A stretch of 46,995 bases of DNA from Eimeria necatrix (taxonomy: Eukaryota > Apicomplexa > Conoidasida > Eucoccidiorida > Eimeriidae), in contig NW_013653079.1 of NCBI RefSeq assembly GCF_000499385.1, forward strand, positions 1-46,995, read 5' to 3'. Numbering within the stretch: the stretch's first letter is position 1; every line of letters begins with the position of its first letter. The position numbers were made by a program, and so were the translations under genes. Shown one piece after another: positions 11,456 through 23,610 of this stretch. The notes beneath the pieces are model-generated. The model saw nothing but the letters and a program-made list of their open reading frames with translations. It was not told the DNA's origin and searched no databases.

Positions 11456-12470
11456 TCAAAGCGTAGTTTTCAACTTGTAAGGGACAGTCTAGTTCGCTGA
11501 ATGTTGTGTGCTACCTTGTGCAACCAGCTCGGAATGGGGCCGCGAATCACATAGAAGATAGTGCATACAATGCTACGTGCAACTTCATATAGTGCATGAA
11601 GTGCTTCTTGCAACCCCATAAAGTGCCACTTGGAGAACATTTCCATCTTGGCGTTGTCCCCAGAAAACAAGCAACGTTGTCTCTTCTGTTTTTCTGGCTT
11701 CTCAGTAACTTTCGAAACTTCTCCGTGGTCACTAATGTAGGCGATTTGGAAACCTAGGACTTGTCAGTAGGTGGAATTTAGAAGGTAGCGGTACCGGCTA
11801 GAGACTGCGCATACATGCCAAGTTGTGAAAATGCAAACCGTGAAGGGCTCCCCAGGAATCATTTCCTCGTGGGCACCGGCAGCGCTGAGAGAGGAAAGCA
11901 GGTTAGTCTTTTCTAGACGTATCGTAGGCCTGTTCGCGTGTAGGGAAACCGGACAAAAAGGCCTTCCGAGCAAGAGCCGCAGCTGGTAGCCTACAGGGCA
12001 TGCTAGTTCCTTTGCCATGCCAAGTAAGCTCCGTAGTACTGTGGTGCGTTTGGAGCTCTTCATTCAAAGAGCTCACACGGTCGGTCACAGATCAATATAG
12101 CTGCATGCCGTCTTGTAAGGGATGATTGATGCGGCGTAGGTGCATCACGACTAAATGGCTGAACTCAGACGGCTTTTTCCTGCCGAAAGTGCTATTCAGT
12201 AAATCCCTGCACAAGGCATCTGCCCCTTCATTTCGCTGCTCTACCTGACTCCTCCCTCAATCTTTCTTCCCCCGTTCTGCAACTTCTTACAAACTGCGAC
12301 ATCACTAATGTGCGATACCCAGCGTTTCCACCTGTTCATCTCTTCTGCCAGCCAGTCTACCAGCCCACAGTAATGCTGAAAGCTTTTCCGGAAGTACTTG
12401 GCCTATTCGCCAGTTACCAAACAATGGTAAGCCCTTGCACATGCAGCTAGAGGCAGTACATGCGCTAAAG
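11456..12470. other. Intergenic region between convergent RFT1 and SUN genes
   Basis: About 1 kb of 3'-flank for both neighbouring genes. Only short reading frames without family resemblance. No terminator or RNA gene seen. Confidence 0.55.
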
Positions 12471-15056
12471 TTACGAAGCCCCACGCCTTTTCCTGCGTCG
12501 GCGGCCATCACGCCGCGCATTGGAAGCACCAACCGCTGGCGCATGCGACAGTTTCACCGGTTCGGGTTGGGTCTCAGGTATCTCGACAGCAGCATCGGTG
12601 TGCAATGGAGCATTAGCAGCGGCCTGGCTTTCTCGTGAAGATACCATATAGCTGAAGTGCTCACCTTGCCTGGCAGGGCCTGGCCTGCCTGGCTCTTCTC
12701 GAAGCAACGGCGAGGAAAGCGTTGCTTCAGGGGCTGCACCAAGGTGAGGCAGCGCGCTAGTCAGCGTCCTCATGTCTGTACAACTTCTGCCACATGGATT
12801 GGCTTGCTGCTGCAGTTGATTTGACTCCAGATTGGGGTCCCTGCTAGAAATGGCGTCGGCAAAGTTACTGCTCGTGGTGCTCTTGATACTGATGTGTCCC
12901 CAATTGCACGAAGCCGTAGTCTCAGCTCTTCTTCCTGCTATAGAATCAAATGGATCACCTGATTCCGCAGCAGTTTCTCTAATAGCTGAAACCATGGTGC
13001 GAACAGGCAAACTGCAGCTAGAGTGGTGCTGAAAGGACGTCGCCTCTGCAAGTGGCTCACCAAAGCCGATGCTGCTCCCACTGCCCCCGCTAGCGCTGGA
13101 TGCCCTCCCGTCCGGATTCTCGCAGCCTTGATGCCCAGCAAGGACTCGTTTCCCTCTTTGTCGTTGTGTGGGCTGCAGCGTAAGACACATGTGCGGCAAC
13201 AGCCCGCGATGTGGAAGCTGCGATGCCCACAAAGACTTAAAAAGTGTACTTGCAGCCCCTTGAAGATTACTGCTCGTGCTGCAAACGCTGCTGCTCCTGC
13301 TGCTGCTGCTACGAGAAGGCGCTCCAGATAAAGCTGCAACTCCAGCAACTTCCGCTCCGGAGGAGACGTAAGGATCCCGCGTGCGTAAACAAACTTCTGT
13401 GCCAGCATTGAATGTAGGCAGCAAAACATGTTCTCCGTCTGCTGCAACTGCAGCAGCGGGAGAAGCCACGGGTGTTGTGGCACCTCCAAGGCGCCGCTGC
13501 CGTAATGTGTGGCGCTGAAGCTTGAGACTCCTGATAGCTCTTGTATCAAGCGTTGGCAACAACGTCGCTGCAGTCGTCTGCGGTTGTTGGTCTTGCTGAA
13601 ATTGCTGTTCTTTTTGAATAAGGAGCTGCGGCCCGCATTCGCCCTCTTGCTGCTGGACAATTCTAAGCTGAGGCTGCACTACTTCACCATCCTGACCAGA
13701 AGTATGCAATACAGCAGCGTTGGCTGTCTGTCTGTAGTTCTCTTCCTTTTCACGAGCTGCGGCCGCCACGTGAGGCGCGCCTGGTGCATTGCGTGAAAGT
13801 CCGAGAAACACTCTCGGGGCCAATGAAGTAGAGAGCCGACGCAGCAATGACGGAGCAGGGTCTGCTCGTTTGACCATAGTCTCCTGGGTATCGCTCTTAA
13901 TTGAGCATTCAAACGGATCCGCAGTGTCTGTGACAGCTGGAAGTCGCTGAACAGCTGCGCTGCCTGCTGTGCCAGGAAAATTTTCCAGCCTTATGACGCT
14001 GTCATTATGCCCACCTGGTTGCCGTGGAAGAAACTCCGTACCACTTCCTTCATGTTTACTACGATGCACAAGTAAACGGGAGGACCTGACACTGTGGTTG
14101 CTTGCCGTCAGGAGCAGTAAGAGCTGCTGTTCCCTTTCATATTTTTCAAGCTGACTCAGCAGCATGTGGTGCTGCTGTTGCAACAGCTCGAAGGAACGGC
14201 GCAGCAGAGCGCACTCGCCAGCAGCTGCAGCAGCAACTCGCTGCCCATGCCGCATTCGCCAGAAGAGCGCGCCACCAATGGCCAACAAAAAACTTAAGAG
14301 CAATAACACAGGCATCGCCGCAAAAGTATCTGGAGACTGCTGAATACCCCGATCCTGAAGCGTCAAAAGTCTTCGACCCCAGTAGCTGCTGCTGCATTCG
14401 TTTCTCTCGGTGGACCAGTCGAGAGGCAGTAGTTGAGGCACATGTTTCATCACAGAAGATAGCCGATTCCATGTCAATGCTGCTTGAGCAAGAGAGAACG
14501 AAACGCCTCGACACGCAAAATCAGCGCTATTTGTCAGCGTGTTAACGAAAGTTAGTGCGACGGACGCAGCTGCACGGTAGACCCAAGACACTGCTGCGCA
14601 GCTCTGCTGCAGAAGCACCGACTCAGGATTACTGCAAAGCGAACTTCTCACTAGCTCTGCAGCAAAGCCCGCGAAGCAAATCGCGTTGCTTCCCCACCTT
14701 ATCAGAGGCAGCACTAGCCACTGCCACAACATCTCCAGTGGCTGGAGCAACTGCTCCGCTGCACTCCACAGCCATCCACCCCCAGCATGTTCAGCAAAAT
14801 CGCCGTACTGCTGCTGCTGCTGTTCTTTCTGCGGTTGCCGATTTGTGCAAACGCCTGTGCTGCCGTCCATCAAGTCGCAGCGCGCATCAATCTGCTGGTC
14901 ATTTGTAGCGCGACTGTCACTGTCTGTGCCGCGAATCATTCTGCCTTTCTGTGAAGCTGTCGCCGTTGTTGAGGTGCTAGACTCGGATTCATCTAGCAAT
15001 TGTACCAAGGGGCTAACGTGGGGAATCAGTCCATCAAACGCACCCAGACGTTCAAA
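12471..15056 (-). other. Putative SUN gene last exon: membrane segment and coiled coil
   Basis: 862 codons including the stop at 12471. It is preceded by a clear intron 15057-15157 (GTAAGT...TTGCAG) and a short helix-forming exon (LQLQHEQLLHLTLLVQLQQQ). A strong membrane segment PVLLLLSFLLAIGGALFW is coded at 14250-14315, next to basic RMRHGQR. A leucine-rich helix follows (LLRRSFELLQQQHHMLLSQL, then EKYEREQQLLLLL), probably a coiled coil. A weaker hydrophobic stretch lies upstream (CAAVSWVYRAAASVALTFV). The tail is disordered and ends in a basic cluster RRDGRRRRKRRGAS. Helix plus C-terminal membrane anchor fits mid-SUN proteins, but this exon could belong to a separate membrane-protein gene. 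Confidence 0.6.
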
Positions 15057-18000
15057 CTGCAACAACAGCAGAAAGGCACAAAAAGTGGATGTTTCAACAG
15101 CAGCAACAAAAGCGTGAGAAACAGCAGGTGAAGCTCCCTCACCAAGCACAAACTTACCAGGAAAAACCCGACTTGCTGCTGCAGTTGGACTAAGAGTGTG
15201 AGATGCAACAGCTGCTCGTGCTGTAACTGCAGTTGTTTCTGCCGCTCAGCAGCTCTGCAAAAAGTCCGCAGCAGTAAGCACTACGGAAAAGCGTGCAGCC
15301 CGCTGCAACTACAAGGAATACAAGGCTGCAAGGCTGGAGTTGAGGGACACAGAAATTCAGCACCAGCGGTACCACATGTGAGCGCACGCGGATCTGAATG
15401 CAGCTGTCTCGCCCTCCAAAGATTTCATCCTCTCCAACAGCATTACCAGTACATGCTCGCCCTTCGTATCGCGAGGTCCTACGACTGGTGGCGACGCGGC
15501 ACCGCCTCTTGCATTTTCCCTACTGGCACCTCCGCTTTTCGCTGCGGCAGAAAACGCATACCAACAGCGTAAACATGATCAGAAGTTCTACAGCCAGGCC
15601 ACAGGCATCCATATGGGGAAGCTTTCCCGCATGCAGTTACACCACTAGCTAGAATTTGCAGAGCTTCCACAGCTCTTCTTCGTCTTTTTTTTGGCCTTCA
15701 GTTTCTGCTGTGTGCTCGTCAGTCTCCTGGCTCGCTCTCTTTTCCTTCCCTCTACCACCGGCCCGTCGCGTTTTGCCACTTGCTACTTCCTGAAATTCCA
15801 TGCACGGCCATTTTTTTTTAGTAACTTACAACTTGTTTCGATTTTCGGTGGCTGCAGTAGCTGTGATAGCACTTCAAGTATTTCCGTCTGCAGATCTGAG
15901 TTGCCCGGAGTGGTCTTCATAAGGTATTGCATGAATGCGGTGCTAATCGGACTCCGTTGAAGTTGTTGCGGCTGTTGCTGCTGTTTCAGGGCGCTCACAA
16001 GAAACGTACGAGCGTATGCAGCTGCATGCTGCAGCGCCTCCGTTGCCGCGTCTGCGTAGTACTGGTCTTTGCCGCTCTGGCTGCCATTACTGTTTGTATG
16101 GTGACCTGGAGGAGTCTTGTTCATTTTCTTCACAGGAACAGGAACGCTGGTAGGTGCAGCTGTTTCTGCATTTACCCCATGGTGTGAACAGAAGAAGCGG
16201 ATAGTTGTCGGTTCGAAAACCGGGTTGTCGGCTATCCACCTGCTTCTGCCATTAATGTCAGTACTTCCTGCGCAGACAACAGCACTTTCCGGTTTGCTTC
16301 TGGCGCCCAAAGACTCCTGTGGGAAATGACCCACCAAGTGAAGATCATCTATTCCGATCCAGTCAGCGTCATGTGCCAGTACATCCTGGTGAACCTCTGG
16401 TTGATGCTCCTGGACTGGAGTTATATTTTGGGCCTGCTGCTCCTTAATACGGCCTCAAATAGTGCGTTAGACAGCGCAACAAACGCTTCGGCCCTCTGTT
16501 TTCTACCCTCTTCCGATAGGGGCAGATTACGCTGCAGCTCATACTTCTGCGCTGCATTGTTGCCTATGAAACCCGCCTCAGTATCTGCGGGGGTAGCAGC
16601 AACAGGCGCAGCGGCCGGCGTTGGGTCCAACAAGGCACCAACACTTATTGCTCTATCAAGATTCCCTCGCTCCTGCTCTTGGTATGATGGTCGCCTGTCA
16701 CCAGAAGCGTCGTCCCTTACATTGCTGTCAGCTGGGCGGCGGCCTTGCGTCACCGAAGCAGCAGTAGCTTCTTTTGAGGAAGAGCAACGCTGTGACAGAA
16801 ATTCCGATGCGCTAGCGATGGGAAAGCCACCTTGCATCCTTTGTTCTTGCTGTGGGGCTCCTGCAGCTGGTTTGCGCCGTCCATGCTGTAACGGATTCCG
16901 CGGTGGCGGTTTTCTCTGAAAGCCCGGAGGCAATGGAGCAGAAGCCAATTTTCCTGGTCGCAGAGCAAGTCCCTCGTGAGCGCCATTATGGTGTGGCTGT
17001 ACATTGGGGGAAGCCGTTATGCTGCCTCTGGTGTCCTTAGCATCAAGCACGAGAGAAGCGGCAGATGCGGAATCGGCAGTAAATGTGGCAACGCCAGCAG
17101 GTCCGTTCGACGCTGGCAATACCTCAGATGCTTCCACTCCAATCTTCTGTGTGGTACCACCAAACTCATCATGAATTTGTGTTTCCAGAAACTGCACGCC
17201 CGTGGCACCGAAAACCTGAGTCACGAAGCCAAAAGCGTCAGTTCACCACCAGTCTTGGCAAACAGCGGAATGGGCACTACTCCGAGAAACACTTATGAAA
17301 ATGATAAGGATATGAAGATAAAGCCATTCCACTGAAGATATGACCACGGAGCTGCGCATAGAATGCAATGGCCAGGTGAGTAAAAAGCCAGCCAACGAGA
17401 AATAAACGGAGACGAAAGAGGGGTATAGCTGACCTGAAAAGAAGTAAGCGAACAATAGTAGTGAGGCCCCTCATCATGGTGGGTTAGCAGACGAACCTTA
17501 AGAAACCTACGCAATACGAAAGCCCCCAAGAGATAAAAGCTGCATTCAACTTCTCTAATGCATGCTGAAAGCGCTACAAAAAGAGCATGGAAAGATTAAG
17601 ACGGTAGCCTCACTTTGCCCAGCAGCTTCCAAGGGCTGCACATTCAGATTTGAGGTCAAAGAGCTCGGAGGAAACATCTGCTGCAGTTTCAAGGTTAGCA
17701 ATGAGGCGCCACTGTCGTGTCGGGTACGTGTCTGCCCTGAGCAAAAGCATTAGAAACGACACGTAAGCTGACGATATTGCTGATGGGAAGCCTGCTAAAG
17801 TGTTCGTTCGTAGATTGTGCACAAGGCCAAAAATGTCCCATGTTCTTTCCAGTCATGCAGAGGGGAAAAGTGATGCATAATGGAGCTGCCAAAAACACTA
17901 ACATGCTGCACAAGCTAAACACCTTTGGGCTAGTGGGTGCGTACATTGGAACACAGAAAGCAGAATCCCACAAGGCGGCAAACATGCAGCAGCTTGCACA

Positions 18001-21000
18001 GTAGGCTGTTAGCCTGCATGAGCGACACACCCAAGAAGCTGAATGTGCCAGAAGGCATTTGCGTAGATCTCAAAGGATTGAACTACCACGAAGTCTATCT
18101 TCAGGGTCTCGGAAAATGACAGGACGAAGTACTTGGACGGCAAGTAGCAAGGCACCAGCATGTACGTGTCAGCGTCGGGGCGCTGCAGAAATCACGCAGT
18201 AGCCGCGTCTGCGCATGCATCGAAATTGTGCCCACATATCTCAAGCAAGAGTGCAATGCGTTAGGACGCGCGTCTGTGTCTATTCACAGCAAGCGAGAAG
18301 AGCACCTAAATTGTGCATTCTTCTACGCCGCACCCATTCCCACAGTGTTGACGAAATGTCACCTAAGTGCTTTTCCAGGAACTCGCGAAGATGTCTGCCT
18401 GTTTGTTCGAGGTGAATATTTAACCTTGCAAAGTACCCACGTGCTCGGGCATAGACGCACTTTTATGTCCAACAAATAGGCAGGAGCCAGCTGTTTCTCA
18501 CGCAGGAGTCTCACCTGGACCGCTTTGATGTGCTGCATCCCGCCACTAGAAGCGATAATCCGAGCGCCGGCATCAAGTGACGCGAAATTAAAGTGTAAGC
18601 GCAGAAAGGACGCAGGGAGCTGACCACCTTGCACGAATCCCCGGCCATAGAGCCGAGGTGTCCCCGGAACACCCCCAACTGCAGATGACGCTCCCTGTGC
18701 ATCCACATATGTATGCTGCTTCACGGTAGCAGTTGCTAGTGACGCAGCGCTATGACTGTCTTGCTTTTCCTGAACCTCGCTTTCTCGCAGTTGTTGCTGC
18801 TGCTGTTCTTGCTGCCGCTGTTCTTGCGGTGCTGCATTTTGTTGTTCTTGCAGTTTCTGCCAGCGTTCCTCCTCCTGCTGCGAAGCTGTGCTTGTGTCTG
18901 TGTTACGCTGGCTCTCATTTTGGAGGAACTGCTGCCGCGGGACCAGTTGACTGTAGGGATCCCCCGATGACTGCTGAGAGGGCACGCCCCCATAGAACTT
19001 GGACAATTTTAAAGGGTCTAGTTGGTGCTCGTGTCCGTGGCTGCCGGCCATTCTCACTGCCTTTAAAGCATAGGAAGACCCGCCGTTCGAAAGGCGCGCG
19101 TCGCATGTCTCCCTACTCTTGAAATCACCATTTGAATGCACCATCGAAGCAGTGCAGCTGCCCATTTTGGAAGCCGTTCGTGCCGCAGGACTCGAAACAC
19201 TAACACGGGGTAGATCTACTTGTTTCTTGCAACTTTGAGATTGCTCTTTTTGCGCCCGTTGTTGCTGTGGTAGGGGCTGCTGGCAATGCATGAGGTCTCG
19301 GTCAGCAAGGAGGCGCAAGACCATGTCGCGAGGCAACAGCAACAGCAACAACTGCAGCGCCAGTGATGTCGAAGTATGGGGCCTGTAGCAATGAGCAGCA
19401 GCGGCTACTCCTGATGATTCTGTAACTGCTACTTCGGGCCTTGGAGACTGCTGCTGTCGCATGCAGGAACGCCTCCATGTCCAAGAAACAAGCTGTCCTC
19501 CCCACCTTGAAAAGAGTTCCAAATGTTTCTGGTCCCCTTCCTGCTCGCTGCGCTGCATTTTCCCCTGTAACTCCTCTTGTGCTTTAAATTTCTGCCCCCG
19601 CTCTCTGCGGGCCTCATTAGACCCTGAAAATGCACCCATGTACTCGGCCTGTTCTTTTCGCAGTTCCGCTTGCTGCTGTCCTCCTCCAGACGCTGATGGC
19701 AGGCTTTTAACATGGGAATCAGAACCAGGTACTGGAATTGGCTCACTAAAACCAGCAGCTCCTGCAGCGTCCATAGTTCCACGAGGTGGAGAGGCCTCGT
19801 CAGCTGATGCCGTTACCGGCTCCGTCTGCCGACTGCGAGCTTGCGTCTCCTCAAAAAGTGCAGCCACAGCTGGTGCTGATGCGACTGCTCCTGTATGCTC
19901 TTCAGTATCACCTCGTGAGAACACGCTACGCAGCTGCAGTTGCTGTTTTCCCTGTGAAGCAGGACTGCCCTCTGTGCAACAGAGCAGCAACGTCCGCTGC
20001 TGCAACACGGGTACAAGACGCGCTGCCACTTCCCGCTGCTCCCGTTGCTGGTGCTGTTGTTCCTGTTGCCAGAGGGGATCACTGCGCAACAGCACAGGCA
20101 TGTGTGAACTGACACACGAGCACCTGGCTACCGAGGCTGCGCTTGCTGTGCCCTGTTCCGTTGATGTTGTAGCTATGGCTGCTGGTACGATAGATGTGCG
20201 TAAAGAGTAGCACCACTGAATAAGCCACATGGCAGATAGGCCCCAGCTGCACGCAGCAGTAGGCACAAGTCCATGAAGATTGTGCCGCCTTTGTTGTAGC
20301 TTCGCAGACAACATTACCTCTGCTCCTTCGTGCCCCTCACGACGTGGTGGTGCTTCTGTGCCTTCTGATGCTGCCTCCGTAGCTGCATCGGCTAAAATGT
20401 AGCGGGAATGCTCGCTAGAAGTGGAGGCCGCGAAGCTATATGGCGAGGGAAATAGCAAAGAGTGCTGTAGTCTTTGCAGGTGTTGCTTTTGCCGCGAGGG
20501 CTTTGACTTAAATGGTCCTGTGTTATGCGTTGCATTGAGCCCCTTCCCCCAGGCAACAATAGCGTTAGCATCAGCAGTACCTTCCAGCCCTTTAAATCTA
20601 GAGAAGAAACCTGGAGCCTCGCTGTTCGTTTGCGGAGTTTGAACCTGCTGCTGTTGCAGTGTTTGCTCCTGCCGCTCGTGCTGCTCGTGCAGCTGCTCCG
20701 TATAGAACGTGACGACGCCAGTCGTGGTGACGACTGCATCTTGTGAAGAACGTGTCAGTCTGCCCCCACTTTGAGGTATAGCCTCTTCTTCTTGTGTGTC
20801 CGAAGCAGCAGGTGCGGCTGCCGCTTCCACAGGCTGGCGCGCCTTGCAGTCCCCTCCGTGCTCTGTTGGGCCTGTCAGACTCACTGTCGCATTTGGTACA
20901 AAGTATGCTCCCTCTGAAACAGGTACTCTTCGTGACGTCGTTTCGCCTCCACTGAGAACCACCCACGGGGTAGCAGCGCACGACCACTGCAGCTGTTGCT

Positions 21001-21283
21001 GTTTTTGTTGTTGAAGCTGTGGCAGTCCCCCTTTCTCCTGCTGCTGGTTCTGTGACCAGATATTTAAACTGGTTTCCTCAAAAGTCTGTTGCCCTCCTGA
21101 AATAGCACAAACGAAGGTTCCGGACATGCAACTTGTCAGCAGTAGCAAAAAGGCAATGCGTTGGTGCGAGCACGGCTTCTTCTTCAGAGTACTGCGGCTG
21201 CTGCTCTGCAGCGTTTCTTGACTGCTGTCACACAGCAGTGCATTTAGCTGCATTGGCAGCAGTTGATGCTGCCCAGTTGGCAA
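12471..21283 (-). CDS. Very large mid-SUN-type membrane protein, about 8 exons
   Basis: SUN-domain proteins sit in the nuclear envelope or ER; the mid-SUN subgroup (yeast Slp1, human SUCO) has an N-terminal signal or anchor, a central SUN domain, coiled coil and a C-terminal membrane segment. Proposed exons: 18515-21283, 18031-18182, 17614-17736, 17434-17554, 16451-17215, 15830-16316, 15158-15252, 12471-15056. These sum to 2366 codons. The first four joins keep phase and rebuild a SUN domain: FNFASLDAGARI / DADTYMLVPC..KYFVLSFSETLKIDFVVVQSFEIY / YPTRQWRLIANL..FDLKS / FLKVRLLTHHDEGPHYYCSLTSFQ / VFGATG. The joins 5-6 (weak GTATTA donor, or a one-base frameshift) and 6-7 are less sure, so the 3' part could be a separate gene. 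Long Gln/Ala/Ser-rich tracts are typical of Eimeria proteins. It is divergent from the 22330-24590 gene. Confidence 0.72.
15830..17215 (-). other. SUN gene exons 5-6: end of SUN domain and disordered linker
   Basis: Exon 5 opens VFGATGVQFLETQIHDEF, which completes the SUN fold, then turns into Ala/Pro/Ser-rich sequence ending RAEAFVALSNALFEA. Exon 6 (15830-16316) has a helical Gln-rich stretch and SDLQTEILEVLSQLLQPPKI before a good donor GTAAGT at 15829. Between the two, the reading frame changes by one. Either an intron 16317-16450 (donor GTATTA, acceptor CCACAG) or a sequencing frameshift explains it. Confidence 0.55.
17184..18592 (-). other. SUN domain spread over five exons
   Basis: Introns: 18183-18514 (GTGAGA...CTGCAG), 17737-18030 (GTGTGT...GCTCAG), about 17555-17613 (GTGAGG...TTAG; an alternative acceptor leaves the exon start at 17539) and 17216-17433 (GTCAGC...ACTCAG). 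Exit and entry phases match at each join. Diagnostic positions kept: the ASLDAGA start, the DxYMLxPC block, the hydrophobic strand KYFVLSFSETLKIDFVVV, the FEIYANAFWHIQLLG strand, YPTRxWRLIAN and the final FLKVRLLTHH..HYYC strand. Adjacent single-frame translation misses all of this, which is why it is easy to overlook. Confidence 0.85.
18515..21283 (-). other. SUN gene exon 1: signal anchor, Gln-rich region, start of SUN domain
   Basis: 923 codons from the ATG at 21283, ending phase 0 at AVQ with donor GTGAGA. Residues about 41-62 (QRIAFLLLLTSCMSGTFVCA) form a signal peptide or anchor after basic residues KKKPCSHQR. Most of the exon is low-complexity, with Gln runs, and little of it is likely to fold. 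The last 30 codons start the SUN fold (FNFASLDAGARIIASSG at about 18542-18592). Confidence 0.75.
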
Positions 21284-22329
21284 TGAAGTGTTGCTGCTGA
21301 ACGGCTGTAACCCTTTGCTACGTCACGCATGACGCGTCGAAACACTCCTCCTTTCCAGCGTTTATAGGGACACTCCAACGGCTTTATTTTGATCTCATTG
21401 TAGCGAAATGTCAAAAGTGCCTCGACAGGAGCAAAGAATTCACCCGTAGTTGTTGCATGCAACTGTTTCAAGACAGTTCCAGATGCTGTTCCCAGCTGCA
21501 CATGTACTGCCGCAGCCATGCAAATACGGTTTCCAGATAAAGCATATAAATCAACCCCCCTGGAAGCTAAGTATGCCGAGACGACTATACATGTTTCTGT
21601 TGCGACTACTACCGCTGCTGTGCGGTTGGGCGGCCCCAATATTTTTCTCGCGGGCAGACTCGCTAACTTGTTGAACGTATGGCACACTCGCAATCATGAG
21701 GCTGTTTCTTCCAGTAGTTTCACTAGTCTCCTCCTGCGTGGGATTATTTTTCTGTGGGGCTGTTCGTTGACTGCGTCCAAGCATCCTCGGCGGTAGCTTC
21801 ACCTGGGAAGCCGGTAAGAAGCCAGGTAAGTGCTACGCCAGCAGTGGCATGCTAGCATCCAATAGTGCCACATAAAAGTATATATAAAGCCACTACTTAA
21901 AGAAGACCTTCGATTCAAGAAAAGCGTCACGGTAACATCGAGACGAGTGCGAGGAGTAACAGTGGGGGCACCCATAGCCACGTCGGCGGCGAATTTTCCA
22001 TCTACACCGGGGAACACTGGCCATCAGTAACAGCTGAATCTTAACGAAACGGCCTACACGTTTCCTTCTCTCCAGCTAGTAGGACAAATCAGGGCTTGTA
22101 GGGAGAGCTGGGCCTCGGGAGGCCACATCCACATGAGTCTACAGCATCAGCAGCGCAACTGTGGAACACCTTGAGCATTTCGAGGATTCGGGTGCAAATG
22201 GTGGCTTTTTTCACGCTCTACTGCAAAAATCAGCGAGCAGCCTAAGGTTGTTGTAATTATTAATGGGATGGCATCCATGAAGACATCATTAGAGACAAAG
22301 CGCCACTAACAGCGCTAGCAGCAATAGCA
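21284..22329. other. Divergent intergenic region upstream of the SUN gene
   Basis: About 1 kb between the SUN gene start (minus strand) and the next candidate exon (plus strand); promoters for both probably lie here. A minus-strand reading frame at 21244-21693 overlaps the SUN start and has no family resemblance. No defined regulatory motif recognised. Confidence 0.5.
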
Positions 22330-22478
22330 ATGTTCATTCGCGTAGATCTTAATTTTAACACAGTGGTTATTCGAAAGGAAATTGCAGAAGGCGCGGCTAC
22401 CGTGAAGTCTGCGCAAAGCGTACGCAGAAAAGCACAGGGTGCTGCAGTGACGACGGCAGAGGTTGCAGCAACAGGAAC
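22330..22478 (+). CDS. Possible first exon of an unrecognised or PRMT-like gene
   Basis: ATG at 22330 opens MFIRVDLNFNTVVIRKEIAE and continues helical, Ala-rich, to a good splice donor GTAAGT at 22479. The frame is also open upstream to a stop near 22262. No family recognised. It could be the 5' exon of the methyltransferase-like gene that follows, with further exons between 22750 and 23590 that I could not fix (for example MDDPLNIAAAAAEERRLL near 23124). Confidence 0.3.
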
Positions 22479-23610
22479 GTAAGTGCTTTGCAACTGCATC
22501 CAGGCAGAAGAGTGGCACAGTTTGAGCGTGCTTCAGCGCCAGCAGGCCCCGCCACCCTAAAGGCACCTTCGCGAAAAGCAACGGCTAAAGGGGTAACAGG
22601 CAGCTGCAAGGAAGCTCAGCACAGCGGAGCCCACATCACAGAATGCGGACGCATCTCAAGCACAGTGAGGCGCAGCATCTCCGCTGGCTAGTTCGGGTGC
22701 CTTGTCTCACTGTCAGGTTTGTGCGATGCATTTCTGAAGTGGGGATAAGTGTTTTCTCCTGACGTTGGTGATGCGGCGCCACTAAGTGCCGAACGGTGCA
22801 GATCTGATGTCGCGGCTTTTCTTCTATGGCGTACGTCTGTTGTTGCTTGGGGAGGATCATCACTACGGGCTTCTGTCGACGATATCTCAATAATTCAAGG
22901 AGCTGTCGCCAACGCAGCAACTCCAAAAAGCTTTTCCGTTTGTCTTCGGGGCAACAGCAATATCGACGAAGGGAGCAGTGCCTGTGAAGCATGCAAGAGT
23001 AGCGCCACCTGCAGCGATGTGGTAGTTTCTGTTGAGATTGGGGGCGCCCAGCTTACAACGGAGGGTTTTGTACATCAAGACAACGGGCCGAAGCTGCTGC
23101 TGCTGAAGCAGCGTGTGGAAACATGGATGATCCTTTAAATATTGCTGCGGCTGCTGCGGAAGAACGACGATTATTGGCTGCTGGAATTGCTGCTGAAGCA
23201 ACAAGAGCACCCCACGGGAGCTAACAGCTCGTCGCGTCTCTCACGAGAACCATACGAGATGGCAACCGTCTCTTACATATGCTGTAGGGTGCTGCTGTTC
23301 GCAGTTCTGGTACTGTTTCGGCAGATGCCATCAAGGTAGCTAGTGCTAACGACGTCGTGCTGTCTGATGCAGCGTAAGCCGCTTAGCCTTTGGGACGTTT
23401 GCCTCCTGCGGCCCATGTATGATCCTTTGCGCCTTTTTGTGCCTCTGGGCGGCGCCGCTTGTTGCATTTGCTTCAGGAAAAAATTGGCAAGCTTATTGAG
23501 GGAGGATTTGTTCGGCGATCGTCCATGCAGAAGGTGCCACCCGCTACGGCCTCCATCTGTGGGCGATTTGGCATTCCTAACCATTTAGTACGAACCAGCG
23601 CTGCCTGAAA

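Noticed and set aside
15783..17224. Two separate hypothetical genes at 15783-16337 and 16421-17224
   Set aside because: The second frame begins with the end of the SUN domain (VFGATG) after a good acceptor, so it is an internal exon; the first continues it.
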